This document shows, piece by piece, positions 33,985 through 42,272 of a DNA stretch of 64,000 nucleotides. The translations under genes and the position numbers were made by a program. The first letter of the stretch is position 1; the number at the start of each line of letters is the position of its first letter. Below the pieces are notes generated by a model, which saw only the letters and a program-made list of their open reading frames with translations, was not told where the DNA came from and ran no database searches. Source of the stretch: Kitasatospora sp044457565 (lineage in GTDB: Bacteria; Actinomycetota; Actinomycetes; Streptomycetales; Streptomycetaceae); assembly GCF_044457565.1 (NCBI RefSeq), contig NZ_JBITGZ010000015.1, positions 1 to 64,000 of the forward strand, read 5' to 3'.

Positions 33985-34145
33985 GGCGGCGAATGCTGAG
34001 ACTAGAGCGAGAGTCTGAGTTTCACAGGGGTGCCTCTGCCGTACTTGGGCTACCCCGGCACGCGGTGCCGGGGGGAGGAGTCGAACCTCCACCGTGCTCC
34101 CTGATGTCAGCTTCAACTTCAGTGTCAGCTTGCGCTCTTCGCGCC
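33985..34145 (-). ncRNA. YrlA-like Y RNA 1 (circularly permuted tRNA mimic)
   Basis: Same architecture as RNA 2, 2 nt upstream of it. The terminal stem pairs 34142-34145 with 33985-33988, 34133-34135 with 33989-33991, and 34125-34129 (GCTGA) with 33995-33999, with a one-sided CGAAGA bulge (34136-34141). Anticodon-equivalent stem is CAGGG (34099-34103) with CCCTG (34025-34029). T-arm is GGAGG-TTCGACT-CCTCC (34074-34090). Acceptor is CCCCGGCAC (34065-34073), triloop CGC, GTGCCGGGG (34053-34061). D-arm TAGCC..GGCA follows with a GG loop. The bulged stem with CGAA recalls the Ro-binding strand of Y RNAs. Stems are nearly all compensated differently from RNA 2, which argues for conserved structure. 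Confidence 0.72.
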
Positions 34146-34146
34146 A

Positions 34147-34166
34147 CCCCCGCTCTCATACGGGGG
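34147..34166 (-). terminator. Short hairpin between the DUF gene and the Y RNAs
   Basis: CCCCCG (34147-34152) pairs with CGGGGG (34161-34166), 8-base loop. It lies directly after the minus-strand DUF gene and 1 nt before RNA 1; too short to be sure it terminates. It could equally be a processing boundary in a shared transcript. Confidence 0.45.
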
Positions 34167-34177
34167 CGATCATGGGG

Positions 34178-34909
34178 CTACCCGAACAGGTAGCCGAACA
34201 CCGCGTCCCCGACCTTGCGGTCGGCGACCTCGGCACTGTTGGCCTCCTCGCGGGCGAACTGGACGGCCTGCTGGAGCTTCTCGACCCGCTCCAGCAGTTC
34301 GTTCACCCGGCGGGCCGGGAGGGCGCCGGAGAACTTGACGGTGTTCCAGTACCCGACAGCGATGTCTTCGTAATACACCTCGACCTGCGCCGGGTGCTTC
34401 TCCGTGGCCTCGGCCTTGACGTGGTTGCGCGGGACCTTCTTGGTGCGGATGGTGCGCACCGTCTCAGTCTTCCAGGAGTCCGTGGAGGCGTCGTGGTTCC
34501 ACGACTCGGCAGCGTCCAGGACGGGGAGCTTGCGCACGAAGGTCCGTAGGTCGGTCAGCTGCTTCTCCAGGAAGAGCAGGTAGGTGACCGGGGCGTCGGC
34601 GACGAGCGTCCGCCCGTCGAGTACCACGTCCGCGCGGGCGGTGGTGTTCGCCCAGTCCTTGGTCGCGGTGACGTCGAAGAGGCGGGTGAGGGTCGCGGCG
34701 GTGGTCCGCAGCACGTCCTCGGCCTTCACCTGGACGCGGGTGGACTCCGGCGGCAGCTGCTCGCCCTCCTCGTCCTTGGGCTGGTACATCCGGGACAGCC
34801 CGGCCAGCAACGCGGGCTTCTGCAGGTCCTGGTGGGACTGCGTGAGCTCCTGGAACGACTTGGACTTGACGCCCTTTTCGACGGCGATGATCTGATTCAG
34901 CTTTGCCAC
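34178..34909 (-). CDS. Conserved actinobacterial/phage protein of unknown function (recalled as DUF7873), upstream of Y RNAs
   Basis: 243 residues, no signal peptide or membrane segment, mainly alpha with charged helices. Opening AKLNQIIAVEKGVKSKSFQELTQ, then QPKDEEGEQLPPESTRVQVK, RTKKVPRNHVKAEATEKHPA, VEVYYEDIAVGYWNTVKFSG, and a closing coiled helix plus VGDAVFGYLFG. I recall this very conserved sequence in actinobacteria and mycobacteriophages; the family number is from memory. GTG start at 34909, without a clear Shine-Dalgarno. It is followed on the same strand by two tRNA-mimic RNAs, so a role with those RNAs is plausible but unproven. Confidence 0.75.
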   Translation of the reverse strand: MAKLNQIIAVEKGVKSKSFQELTQSHQDLQKPALLAGLSRMYQPKDEEGEQLPPESTRVQVKAEDVLRTTAATLTRLFDVTATKDWANTTARADVVLDGRTLVADAPVTYLLFLEKQLTDLRTFVRKLPVLDAAESWNHDASTDSWKTETVRTIRTKKVPRNHVKAEATEKHPAQVEVYYEDIAVGYWNTVKFSGALPARRVNELLERVEKLQQAVQFAREEANSAEVADRKVGDAVFGYLFG

Positions 34910-34960
34910 GTCGCGCACGCTATCAGCCGGGCAGTCGCACTGTCGTCCGGATTCCCACAC

Positions 34961-35000
34961 ACCGGTGCGGGGAGACCGGGCACGCGGCCTCCCCGCACCG
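34961..35000 (-). terminator. 13-bp hairpin terminator after chitosanase
   Basis: Arms 34961-34973 and 34988-35000, perfect, 14-base loop; begins 8 nt past the chitosanase stop. Confidence 0.8.
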
Positions 35001-35007
35001 GGGCCGG

Positions 35008-35877
35008 TCAGCTGTTGATGCTGTAACTGTCGCCGTAGACCTTCCACTTCAGCGGCGGGTTCAGGTCGAAGTTCCTGGCCTTGAGGAAGACCCGCTGCTC
35101 GGTGTCGACCCGGCTGGTGTCGGAGTGCGCCTCCTCGGTCTTCATCGCGGCCTTGCGGGCGTCGAGGAAGGCGTTGAGGTAGGTGGTCTCGTCACCGCCC
35201 TGGGCGGGGGTCCTGGCCTTCTTCATGGCCGTCTTGCGGATGCCGCCGAAGCTGACGGAGTCGCTGCCGGGGCCGTGCATCACGATCGCGTCGTAGTAGG
35301 CGAACTGGCCGAGCGCGCGCAGGCCGTCGGCCTTGGCCTGGCTGACGGCGGGGTTGAAGTAGACGCGGTCGCGCTCGTCGTTCTGGGCCTGCTGGAAGAC
35401 GGTGTCCTTGGCGGCGGCGGCCCAGTCCCGCTCGAAGGCGCTGCCGAGGCCCGCGTGCGAGTCGCTGCCGTTGACCTTGCGCAGCGCGGGCAGGTACTCG
35501 GCCAGGACGTTGCCGGGCTTGAGGCTGTTGTAGTGCTCGACGAGGTCGAGCATGTCGCCGGTGCCCGAGCAGAAGCCGATGATGCCGGCGGTGTAGCCGC
35601 GCTGGTCGCCGATGTCCTCGATGTAGCCGTACTGGGCCTTCCAGTTGAGCGAGGAGTTCTCCGCGCTGGACACCAACTGCATGGCGATGTCCTTCTTGTG
35701 CGGGTCGTCGAGCCCGACGCCGGCCTTCGCGGTGACGCCCGCGGGCGCGGCCGCGTGTGCGACGCTCACGGTGGCCAGGCTCGCGGGCGCGGCGGCGAGG
35801 AGGACCGCCAGTGCGATCCGGACGGTACGGTGCCCGGAGTGCCTGGCGCGGTGCATGGAACGGTGCTTGGAGTGCAT
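35008..35877 (-). CDS. csn: Secreted chitosanase, GH46
   Basis: Endo-hydrolysis of chitosan outside the cell. 289 residues: a long, basic, His/Arg-rich N-region (1-19), hydrophobic core and AHA cleavage site near 42 give a Sec or Tat-like signal; the mature enzyme is about 245 aa, as in GH46. Catalytic acid Glu 73 lies in SSAENSSLNW and catalytic Asp 91 in IEDIGDQRGYTAG, 18 residues apart as in the family. Other marks are GFCSGTGDMLDLVE and YYDAIVMHGPG. GGAG lies 6 nt before the ATG. A 21-bp palindrome 87 bp upstream is a probable repressor site. Confidence 0.93.
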   Translation of the reverse strand: MHSKHRSMHRARHSGHRTVRIALAVLLAAAPASLATVSVAHAAAPAGVTAKAGVGLDDPHKKDIAMQLVSSAENSSLNWKAQYGYIEDIGDQRGYTAGIIGFCSGTGDMLDLVEHYNSLKPGNVLAEYLPALRKVNGSDSHAGLGSAFERDWAAAAKDTVFQQAQNDERDRVYFNPAVSQAKADGLRALGQFAYYDAIVMHGPGSDSVSFGGIRKTAMKKARTPAQGGDETTYLNAFLDARKAAMKTEEAHSDTSRVDTEQRVFLKARNFDLNPPLKWKVYGDSYSINS

Positions 35878-35963
35878 GGAACGCTCCGTCTTCGTTCGAC
35901 GCCGCCGGGGGTGCGGCGTTGCGGTGGGGTGATGAGCGCGGGCATGGGGGTGCCGATGGCTCA

Positions 35964-35984
35964 GGTTAGGAAACTTTCCTAACC
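35964..35984. promoter_or_regulatory. Palindromic operator of chitosanase (CsnR-type)
   Basis: GGTTAGGAAA-C-TTTCCTAACC is a perfect 10-bp inverted repeat around one base, AT-rich in a GC-rich context, 87-107 bp before the csn start. A palindrome of this kind is known upstream of streptomycete chitosanase genes and is bound by the ROK-family repressor CsnR; assignment here rests on that recollection. No csnR gene is in the window. Confidence 0.8.
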
Positions 35985-36161
35985 AAGTGAAGCGTCCATC
36001 TCCCGCCTACCGCAAGGGTCTTCACCGGATCTCTTGAACAAGAGCATGCCAACGCCCCTGGGGCGGCTCCCCCGGGGCGTCCCGCCGGTTCGGGCCGCGC
36101 GGCCCTCGCCCCAGCTCGGCCCGCCTCGGTCTCCTGCCACCGCGAAGGCGGGTACGGCGAA

Positions 36162-36195
36162 GGGCCCCGCTCCGGAGTGATCCGGAGCGGGGCCC
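36162..36195 (-). terminator. 15-bp perfect hairpin after pheT
   Basis: Arms 36162-36176 and 36181-36195 with a GTGA tetraloop, extendable by CGAA/TTCG after a 2-nt bulge. It lies 26 nt past the pheT stop. Confidence 0.85.
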
Positions 36196-36220
36196 CCTTC
36201 GGGCGCCCGTGCGTGTCGGC

Positions 36221-38740
36221 TCAGGCGCCGCGCAGCACCGCGCCCGTACGCGCCAGGGCCTCGGCGACCGCCGCCGCGCGCGCGGCGGAGGCCTCGTCGG
36301 CCGTCAGCGTACGGTCGGCGGCACGGAAGCGCAGGGCGTACGCCAGCGACTTCTTGCCCGCGCCGGCCTGCTCGCCGGTGAAGACGTCGAACAGCCGGAT
36401 GCCCTCCAGCAGTTCGCCCGCGCCGGAGCGCAGCGCGGCCTCCACGTCGGCTGCCGGGACGCTCGCGTCGACGATCAGCGCGACGTCCTGGGTGGCCACC
36501 GGGTAGGCGGAGACGGCCGGGCCCGAGACCCGCTCGGCGCCGTCGGCGGCCAGCAGGTCGATGTCGATCTCCATCGCGCCGGTACGCTCCGGCAGACCGA
36601 GCGACTTGATCACCCGCGGGTGCAGCTCACCCGCGTGACCGACCACCCGGTCGGTGCCGGCGACGACCAGCTCGGCGCAGCGACCGGGGTGCCACGGGGC
36701 GACCTGCCCCTGGCGGACGGTCAGCTCCACGCCCGCGGCACGGGCCACCGTACGGGCCGCCTCCACGGCGTCCGCCCAACACGCCTGCGCGCCCTTGCCC
36801 CACCAGCCGGACGGCAGCCGCTCGCCCGCCAGCGCGACGGCGACCCGGCGCGGCTGGTGCGGCAGGGCGGCGTCCAGCGCGGCGAGCTCGGCGTCGCTCG
36901 GGCGGCGGTCGACGGCCGGGCGCGGCGCGACGGAGAGCTCGTCCTTGGGCAGGAAGACCGTGCCGGTCTCGAAGATCGCCAGGTCGGTGTTGCCCCGGCC
37001 GACGTTGCGGCGCAGCGCGCCGAGCAGGCCCGGCAGCAGCGTGGTGCGCAGCGCCGGCTCCTCGTCGTTGAGCGGGTTGACCAGCTTGACCGTACGGCGG
37101 CGGCGGTCCCCCGGCTCCAGGCCGAGCCCGTCGAAGGCGCTCTCGCCGACGAACGGGTAGTTGTTGACCTCCACGTAGCCGGCGGCCGCGAGCGCGACGC
37201 CGACCCGGCGGTGCATCCGCTGGGCCTCGGTCAGGCCCTTGCCCGGCGGGACGGTGGGCATCCGGGAGGGCACGTTGTCGTAGCCCTCCAGCCGGATGAC
37301 CTCCTCCGCGAGGTCGTACGGGTCGGTGAGGTCGGGGCGCCAGGTCGGCGGGGTGACCTCCAGGACGTCGGCGCCCGCGACCGAGCAGCCGATCTCCTGC
37401 AGGCGCCGGGTGACGGTCTCGCGGCCGTACGCGGTGCCGGCGACGCGGTCGGGCAGGTCCGCGGCGATGGTGATGATGCGCACCGGGTGCGGGGCCGCGA
37501 TGTCGGTGACCCCGGCCTCGGCGGTGCCGCCCGCGATGAGGACCAGCAGGTCCACCGCGCGCTGGGCGGCGGCGCGGGCGGCCTCCGGGTCGACGCCGCG
37601 CTCGAAGCGCTTGGCCGCCTCGGAGGGCAGCTTGTGCCGCTTGGCCGTGCGGGCGACGGAGACGGCGTCGAAGTGCGCCGCCTCGATGATCACCTCGGTG
37701 GAGCCGGTGACCTGGCCGCTCTCCGGGTCCAGGACGGCGTCCAGGATCTCGGTGGTGGCACCGCCCATGACACCGGCCAGGCCGATCGGGCCGGAGTTGT
37801 CACAGATCAGCAGGTCCTCGGCGGACAGCTTGCGCTTGACGCCGTCAAGGGTGGTGAGCAGCTCGCCCTCCTGCGCGCGGCGGACCTGGATCGGGCCGTC
37901 GAGCCGGTTCCGGTCGTAGGCGTGCAGCGGCTGGCCGACCTCGAGCATCACGTAGTTGGTGATGTCGACGGTCAGCGAGATCGGGCGGATGCCGGCCTTC
38001 TGCAGGCGGCGCTGGAGCCAGATCGGGGAGTTGGCGCCCGGGTCGATGCCGGTGACCGTGCGGGCCACGAAGCGGTCGCAGCCGGCCGGGTCGGCGACCT
38101 TGACCAGGTGACCGTAGGAGTTGGCCGGGGGTACGTCCAGCAGCGCCGGGTCGGCCAGCGGCAGCCCGTACGCGGCGGCGGCCTCGCGGGCCACACCGCG
38201 CATGGACAGGCAGTAGCCGCGGTCCGGGGTGACGGCGATGTCCAGCACCTCGTCGACGAGCTCCAGCAGCTCGATCGCGTCGGCGCCGGGCTCGTACTCC
38301 GGCGGCAGCACGATGATGCCGTTGTGGTCGTCGCCCATGCCCAGCTCGCGGGCGGAGCAGATCATGCCGGCCGAGGTGTGGCCGTAGGTCTGCCGCTCGG
38401 CGATCGGGAACGGGCCGGGCAGCACGGCGCCCGGGAGGACCACGACCACCTTGTCGCCGACGGCGAAGTTGGTCGCGCCGCAGACGATCTCCTGCGGGGC
38501 GCCGGTGCCGTTGGCGTCGCCGACGTTGACGAAGCAGTGCCGGATCGGCTTCTTGAAACCGGTCAGCTCCTCGATGGACAGCACCTGGCCGACCACCAGC
38601 GGGCCCTTGAGGTCGGCGTTCAGCTGCTCGACGGTCTCGACCTCGAGGCCGGCGCGGACCAGCCGGGCCGCCACGTCGCGGCCGGTCTCGCCGGCCGGCA
38701 GGTCGACGTACTCGCGCAGCCAGGAAAGCGGGACGCGCAT
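36221..38740 (-). CDS. pheT: Phenylalanine--tRNA ligase beta subunit
   Basis: Editing and tRNA-binding subunit of the (alpha-beta)2 PheRS. 839 residues: RVPLSWLREYVDLP start, EMAP-II-like tRNA-binding domain (about 40-150), B3/B4 editing domain (about 210-380), B5 domain (about 400-470), core (about 490-690) and C-terminal FDX-ACB anticodon-binding domain ending LRFRAADRTLTADE. Its ATG shares one base with the pheS stop (TGATG), so translation is coupled. Confidence 0.96.
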   Translation of the reverse strand: MRVPLSWLREYVDLPAGETGRDVAARLVRAGLEVETVEQLNADLKGPLVVGQVLSIEELTGFKKPIRHCFVNVGDANGTGAPQEIVCGATNFAVGDKVVVVLPGAVLPGPFPIAERQTYGHTSAGMICSARELGMGDDHNGIIVLPPEYEPGADAIELLELVDEVLDIAVTPDRGYCLSMRGVAREAAAAYGLPLADPALLDVPPANSYGHLVKVADPAGCDRFVARTVTGIDPGANSPIWLQRRLQKAGIRPISLTVDITNYVMLEVGQPLHAYDRNRLDGPIQVRRAQEGELLTTLDGVKRKLSAEDLLICDNSGPIGLAGVMGGATTEILDAVLDPESGQVTGSTEVIIEAAHFDAVSVARTAKRHKLPSEAAKRFERGVDPEAARAAAQRAVDLLVLIAGGTAEAGVTDIAAPHPVRIITIAADLPDRVAGTAYGRETVTRRLQEIGCSVAGADVLEVTPPTWRPDLTDPYDLAEEVIRLEGYDNVPSRMPTVPPGKGLTEAQRMHRRVGVALAAAGYVEVNNYPFVGESAFDGLGLEPGDRRRRTVKLVNPLNDEEPALRTTLLPGLLGALRRNVGRGNTDLAIFETGTVFLPKDELSVAPRPAVDRRPSDAELAALDAALPHQPRRVAVALAGERLPSGWWGKGAQACWADAVEAARTVARAAGVELTVRQGQVAPWHPGRCAELVVAGTDRVVGHAGELHPRVIKSLGLPERTGAMEIDIDLLAADGAERVSGPAVSAYPVATQDVALIVDASVPAADVEAALRSGAGELLEGIRLFDVFTGEQAGAGKKSLAYALRFRAADRTLTADEASAARAAAVAEALARTGAVLRGA

Positions 38741-39861
38741 CAGATCTCCATCCCGAACGGGAGGGTGAAACGGACGTCACCCTCGACCATGTCGCGCATG
38801 TCGGCGACGTTGTGGCGGTTCATCAGGATTCGCTCCAGGCCCAGGCCGAAGGCGAATCCGCTGTAGCGGCTCGGGTCCACGCCGGCGGCGACCAGCACGC
38901 GCGGGTTGACCACACCGCAGCCGCCGAGCTCGATCCAGCCCTCGGAGGAGCAGGTGCGGCAGGGGCGGTCGGGGTTTCCGATGCTCTCGCCGCGGCAGAC
39001 GAAGCACTGCAGGTCGATCTCGGCGCTGGGCTCGGTGAACGGGAAGTACGAGGGCCGCCAGCGCAGCTCCAGGCCGTCCCCGATGAGCTTGCTGACCAGC
39101 AGCTCGATGGTGCCCTTGAGGTCGGCGAAGGTGATGCCCTCGTCGACCGCGAGGCCCTCCAGCTGACGGAAGACCGGGGTGTGGGTGGCGTCCAGCTCGT
39201 CCGTCCGGTAGACCCGGCCGGGACAGATCACGTACACCGGGGGCTCGCGGTCGAGCATGCTGCGGATCTGGACCGGCGAGGTCTGGGTGCGCAGCACCAC
39301 GCCGCTGTCCGGGCTGCCGTCGGGAGCGGCGACGAAGAAGGTGTCCTGCATCGAGCGGGCCGGGTGGTCCGGGCCCAGGTTGAGGGCGTCGAAGTTCAGC
39401 CACTCGGCCTCGACCTCGGGGCCCTCGGCGACCTCGTAGCCCATGGCCACGAAGGTGTCCTCGATGCGCTCGGCGAGGGTGGTCAGCGGGTGGCGGGCGC
39501 CGCGCGGGGCGCGGTCGTACGGCAGCGTGATGTCCACCGCCTCCTCGACCAGGACGCGCGCGTCGCGCTCGGCCTCCAGCTCGACCTGGCGCGCGGCGAG
39601 CGCCTTGTTGACGGCGCCGCGGGCCTGGCCGATCAGCTTGCCCGCCGCGGCCTTGGCGTGCGGGGGCAGGGCGCCGATCTCGCGGTTGGCGAGGGAGAGC
39701 GCGGAGCGGTCACCGGTGTGGGCGACCTTGGCCTGCTTCAGCTCGTCGAGGGTGCCGGCGGCGGCGAAGGCCGCGACGGCCTCGTCCCGGGCGCGCTCGA
39801 CCTCTTCGGGCTTGAGTGCCTCGACCTCTACCGGGTCGTACGACTTATTGGGTGCCGACAT
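38740..39861 (-). CDS. pheS: Phenylalanine--tRNA ligase alpha subunit
   Basis: Catalytic subunit. 373 residues: N-terminal coiled-coil (about 20-95) that binds tRNA-Phe, then the class II catalytic core with HPLTTLAERIEDTFVAMGYEV, SMQDTFFV, FRQLEGLAVDEGITFADLKG (motif 2 region) and FGLGLERILMNRHNVADMRD (motif 3). The ATG is in position for the family. A 274-bp gap separates it from the histidine kinase upstream; no attenuator peptide was identified. Confidence 0.96.
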   Translation of the reverse strand: MSAPNKSYDPVEVEALKPEEVERARDEAVAAFAAAGTLDELKQAKVAHTGDRSALSLANREIGALPPHAKAAAGKLIGQARGAVNKALAARQVELEAERDARVLVEEAVDITLPYDRAPRGARHPLTTLAERIEDTFVAMGYEVAEGPEVEAEWLNFDALNLGPDHPARSMQDTFFVAAPDGSPDSGVVLRTQTSPVQIRSMLDREPPVYVICPGRVYRTDELDATHTPVFRQLEGLAVDEGITFADLKGTIELLVSKLIGDGLELRWRPSYFPFTEPSAEIDLQCFVCRGESIGNPDRPCRTCSSEGWIELGGCGVVNPRVLVAAGVDPSRYSGFAFGLGLERILMNRHNVADMRDMVEGDVRFTLPFGMEI

Positions 39862-40135
39862 CTCTATCTTTCCCGTGCTCCTGCTCGTCCGTGCTCAGGT
39901 ATGGGGCTGGCTCGCTCCCCCTGCCCGCCGTCGGGCTGGGGGCACCTCCCGGCCGCCAGGCTGGGGGCGAGGGGCCGGCGCGTTACGCCCGGCGTGGCCG
40001 GGGCACGGTCAGCCGATCTCCGTCCGGGAGGAAGGGTGTCCGCGGCTCAGCCGCACAGGGCGTCCCACAACGCCAAAGGTCGAGTGTAGTCGCCTGTACT
40101 TCCAGGCTCGCTCGCCCGCCGGGGCGGCCTGCGAC

Positions 40136-41239
40136 TCACAGCATGAAGTCGGGCACCGCGGCGGGCAGGATGAATCGGAAGCGGGCGCCGCCGCCGGGCG
40201 CGCGGTCGACCCGGATGGTGCCGCCGTGGGCCTCGACGATGCCCTTGACGATGTAGAGGCCCAGGCCCGTGCCGCCGCGCTTGGAGCCGCGCCAGAAGCG
40301 GGTGAAGACGCGCGGCATCGACTCCTCGGGAATGCCACTGCCCTCGTCGCTCACGGTGACCGCTGTTCCTTCCAGGACTCGGGGCGGGGTGCCGGGGCGC
40401 TCCCAGACGGGGGCCTCGATGACCTCCTTGGCGGGTGCCACCTCGATCGTGACAGTTCCCTCCCCGTGCCGCACCGCATTTTCCAGCAGGTTGGCCAGCA
40501 CCTGGTCGATCTTGTCGGGGTCGGCCCAGAGCTGGGTGAGCGGCTGGGTGATCCGGATGTCGAAGCGGTTCTCGGGGATACCGGCGGCGACCTTGCCGTC
40601 CACGTGCCGGCGTACGGCCGCCGCGAGGTCGACCACCTGCTTGCGCAGCTCCAGCCGGCCCGCGTCGATCCGGGAGATGTCCAGCAGTTCGGCGATCAGC
40701 CGGGTGACGCGGTCGGCGTCGGCGTCGACGGTCTCCAGCATCAGCCGCTTCTGGCCGTCGGTGAACCGCTCCCACTTGGCCAGCAGCGTGGCGGTGAAGC
40801 CCTTGACGCTGGTGAGCGGGGAGCGCAACTCGTGCGCGACGGTGGCGATCAGCTCGGCGTGGCTGCGTTCGGTGCGGCGTCGGGCCTCGGTGCCGCGCAG
40901 GGCGACCACAACCCGCGCCGGGGGCTGCTGCGGGTTCTCACGGACGTACCGGGCGGAGACCAGCACCTCGCGCCCGCCCGGCAGCAGCAGGTTGCGTTCG
41001 GGCTGGCCGGTGCGGATGGCCGGGCCGCCGTACGGGTCGGTCAGCTGCCACCAGCGCCGGCCGTCCAGGTCCTCCAGCGGGAGGGCGTCCTCCAGCGGGC
41101 TGCCGAGGGCGGCGGCGGGGCGGATGCCGGTGAGCCGGCCCGCGGCGCGGTTGAAGCACACCACCCGGCCCCGGGCGTCCGCGATCACCAGGCCGTCCGG
41201 CAGCTCTTCCGGGTCCAGCTCTACCCCGATGCCGGCCAT
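40136..41239 (-). CDS. Soluble PAS-domain sensor histidine kinase
   Basis: 367 residues without membrane segments. A PAS-like domain (about 10-115; GLVIADARGRVVCFNRAAGRLTG) is followed by HisKA with phospho-acceptor His 136 in ATVAHELRSPLTS. HATPase_c has N-box NLLENAVRHGEG, G1 VSDEGSGIP and G2 GGTGLGLYIVKGIV. No response regulator gene is adjacent, so it is an orphan kinase. It lies between trmH and pheS on the same strand, a position conserved in Streptomyces as I recall. Signal unknown. Confidence 0.92.
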   Translation of the reverse strand: MAGIGVELDPEELPDGLVIADARGRVVCFNRAAGRLTGIRPAAALGSPLEDALPLEDLDGRRWWQLTDPYGGPAIRTGQPERNLLLPGGREVLVSARYVRENPQQPPARVVVALRGTEARRRTERSHAELIATVAHELRSPLTSVKGFTATLLAKWERFTDGQKRLMLETVDADADRVTRLIAELLDISRIDAGRLELRKQVVDLAAAVRRHVDGKVAAGIPENRFDIRITQPLTQLWADPDKIDQVLANLLENAVRHGEGTVTIEVAPAKEVIEAPVWERPGTPPRVLEGTAVTVSDEGSGIPEESMPRVFTRFWRGSKRGGTGLGLYIVKGIVEAHGGTIRVDRAPGGGARFRFILPAAVPDFML

Positions 41240-41299
41240 GGGCGTCCTCCCCGATTACCCACCGTGTACTTCCCCCCACCGAGGCTGACCCTAGCGTCC

Positions 41300-42166
41300 C
41301 TACCCCCGTGCGCGACACCCTTCCGGCGAGCGCTGGGCCCGCGCGGAGGCGTAGAGGCAGACGGCGGCGGCCGTCGCGAGGTTGAGGCTCTCGGCGTGCC
41401 CGTGGATGGGTACGCGCACCACCTCGTCCGCGAGTGCGCGGGTCTCCTCCGGCAGACCCCAGGCCTCGTTCCCGAAGACCCATGCGCCGGGAGCGCCGAG
41501 GGTGCCCTCGTCCAGCTCCTGGTCGAGGTCCCGCTCCCCCGCCCCGTCGGCGGCCAGCACCCGTACGCCGGCCTCGCGCAGCCGGGCGACGGCCTCCTCG
41601 ACCGGGACGCCGACGGCGACCGGGAGGTGGAACAGACTGCCGACCGAGGCCCGGACGGCCTTGGGGTTGTAGAGGTCCACCGAGGCGTCGGTGAGCACCA
41701 CGGCGTCCGCGCCGGCGGCGTCGGCGGTCCGCAGGACGGTGCCGGCGTTGCCGGGGTCGCGCACGTGCGCGAGCACGGCGACCAGCCGGGGGCGGGCCTT
41801 GAGCACCTCCTCGAACGGCGTGTCGATGAACCGGCAGAGCGCGACGATCCCCTGCGGGGTGACGGTGTCGCAGATCTCGGCGATCACCTCGTCGGTGGCG
41901 GTGAGCACCGGCAGCGACTCGGCCCGCGCGGCGGCGACGATCTCGGCGTGCCGCTCGGCGGCGTCCTGGGTGAGGTAGATCTCGACCACGGCGTGCTCGG
42001 AGGACCCCGGCAGCTGCCCGAACGCGATCGCCTCGCGAACGGCCTGCGGGCCCTCGGCGAGGAACCGGCGCTCCTTGCTGCGCTGGTTCCGCTTGGCGAG
42101 CCGGCGGGCGGCGACCACGCGCGGCGAGCGCAGGGAGGTCAGCAGGGGGGTGTCGGTGCTCTGCAT
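41300..42166 (-). CDS. TrmH/SpoU family RNA 2'-O-ribose methyltransferase
   Basis: SPOUT methyltransferase of tRNA or rRNA. 288 residues: N-terminal substrate-binding domain with RRFLAEGPQAVREAI, then the knot: HVRDPGNAGTVLRTADAAG (motif 1, about 135-153), FGNEAWGLPEE (motif 2) and ESLNLATAAAVCLYA (motif 3). It follows rplT on the same strand, with a strong hairpin between them, so it is probably transcribed partly on its own. Exact nucleotide target unknown. Confidence 0.92.
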   Translation of the reverse strand: MQSTDTPLLTSLRSPRVVAARRLAKRNQRSKERRFLAEGPQAVREAIAFGQLPGSSEHAVVEIYLTQDAAERHAEIVAAARAESLPVLTATDEVIAEICDTVTPQGIVALCRFIDTPFEEVLKARPRLVAVLAHVRDPGNAGTVLRTADAAGADAVVLTDASVDLYNPKAVRASVGSLFHLPVAVGVPVEEAVARLREAGVRVLAADGAGERDLDQELDEGTLGAPGAWVFGNEAWGLPEETRALADEVVRVPIHGHAESLNLATAAAVCLYASARAQRSPEGCRARG

Positions 42167-42202
42167 GTTCTCGTCTCTGGGGCGGAGGGTGCCGTGGAAG
42201 CA

Positions 42203-42234
42203 GTCAGACCCGCAGGCAAGCCTGCGGGTCTGAC
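42203..42234 (-). terminator. 14-bp perfect hairpin after rplT
   Basis: Arms 42203-42216 and 42221-42234 with a CAAG loop, 39 nt past the rplT stop; it ends the infC-rpmI-rplT operon. Confidence 0.85.
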
Positions 42235-42272
42235 AACTCAGCTGCGGTGCCGGGGCACCTGATCCGGGAGGA

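Larger units (their letters stand above)
35878..36220. other. Intergenic region upstream of chitosanase and downstream of pheT
   Basis: 343 bp. Holds the chitosanase promoter with its palindromic operator (35964-35984) and the pheT terminator hairpin (36162-36195). Nothing else recognised. Confidence 0.55.

Noticed and set aside
33846..34145. Two ordinary tRNA genes on the minus strand, suggested by GGTTCGACTCC T-loops
   Set aside because: The 5' acceptor strands that match each T-arm lie downstream, not upstream, and no canonical cloverleaf can be drawn in linear order; the permuted fold explains all pairings.
30474..34909. Integrated mobile element using the tRNA-like locus as attachment site
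   Set aside because: No integrase, relaxase, replication gene or duplicated attachment sequence was seen within the window.
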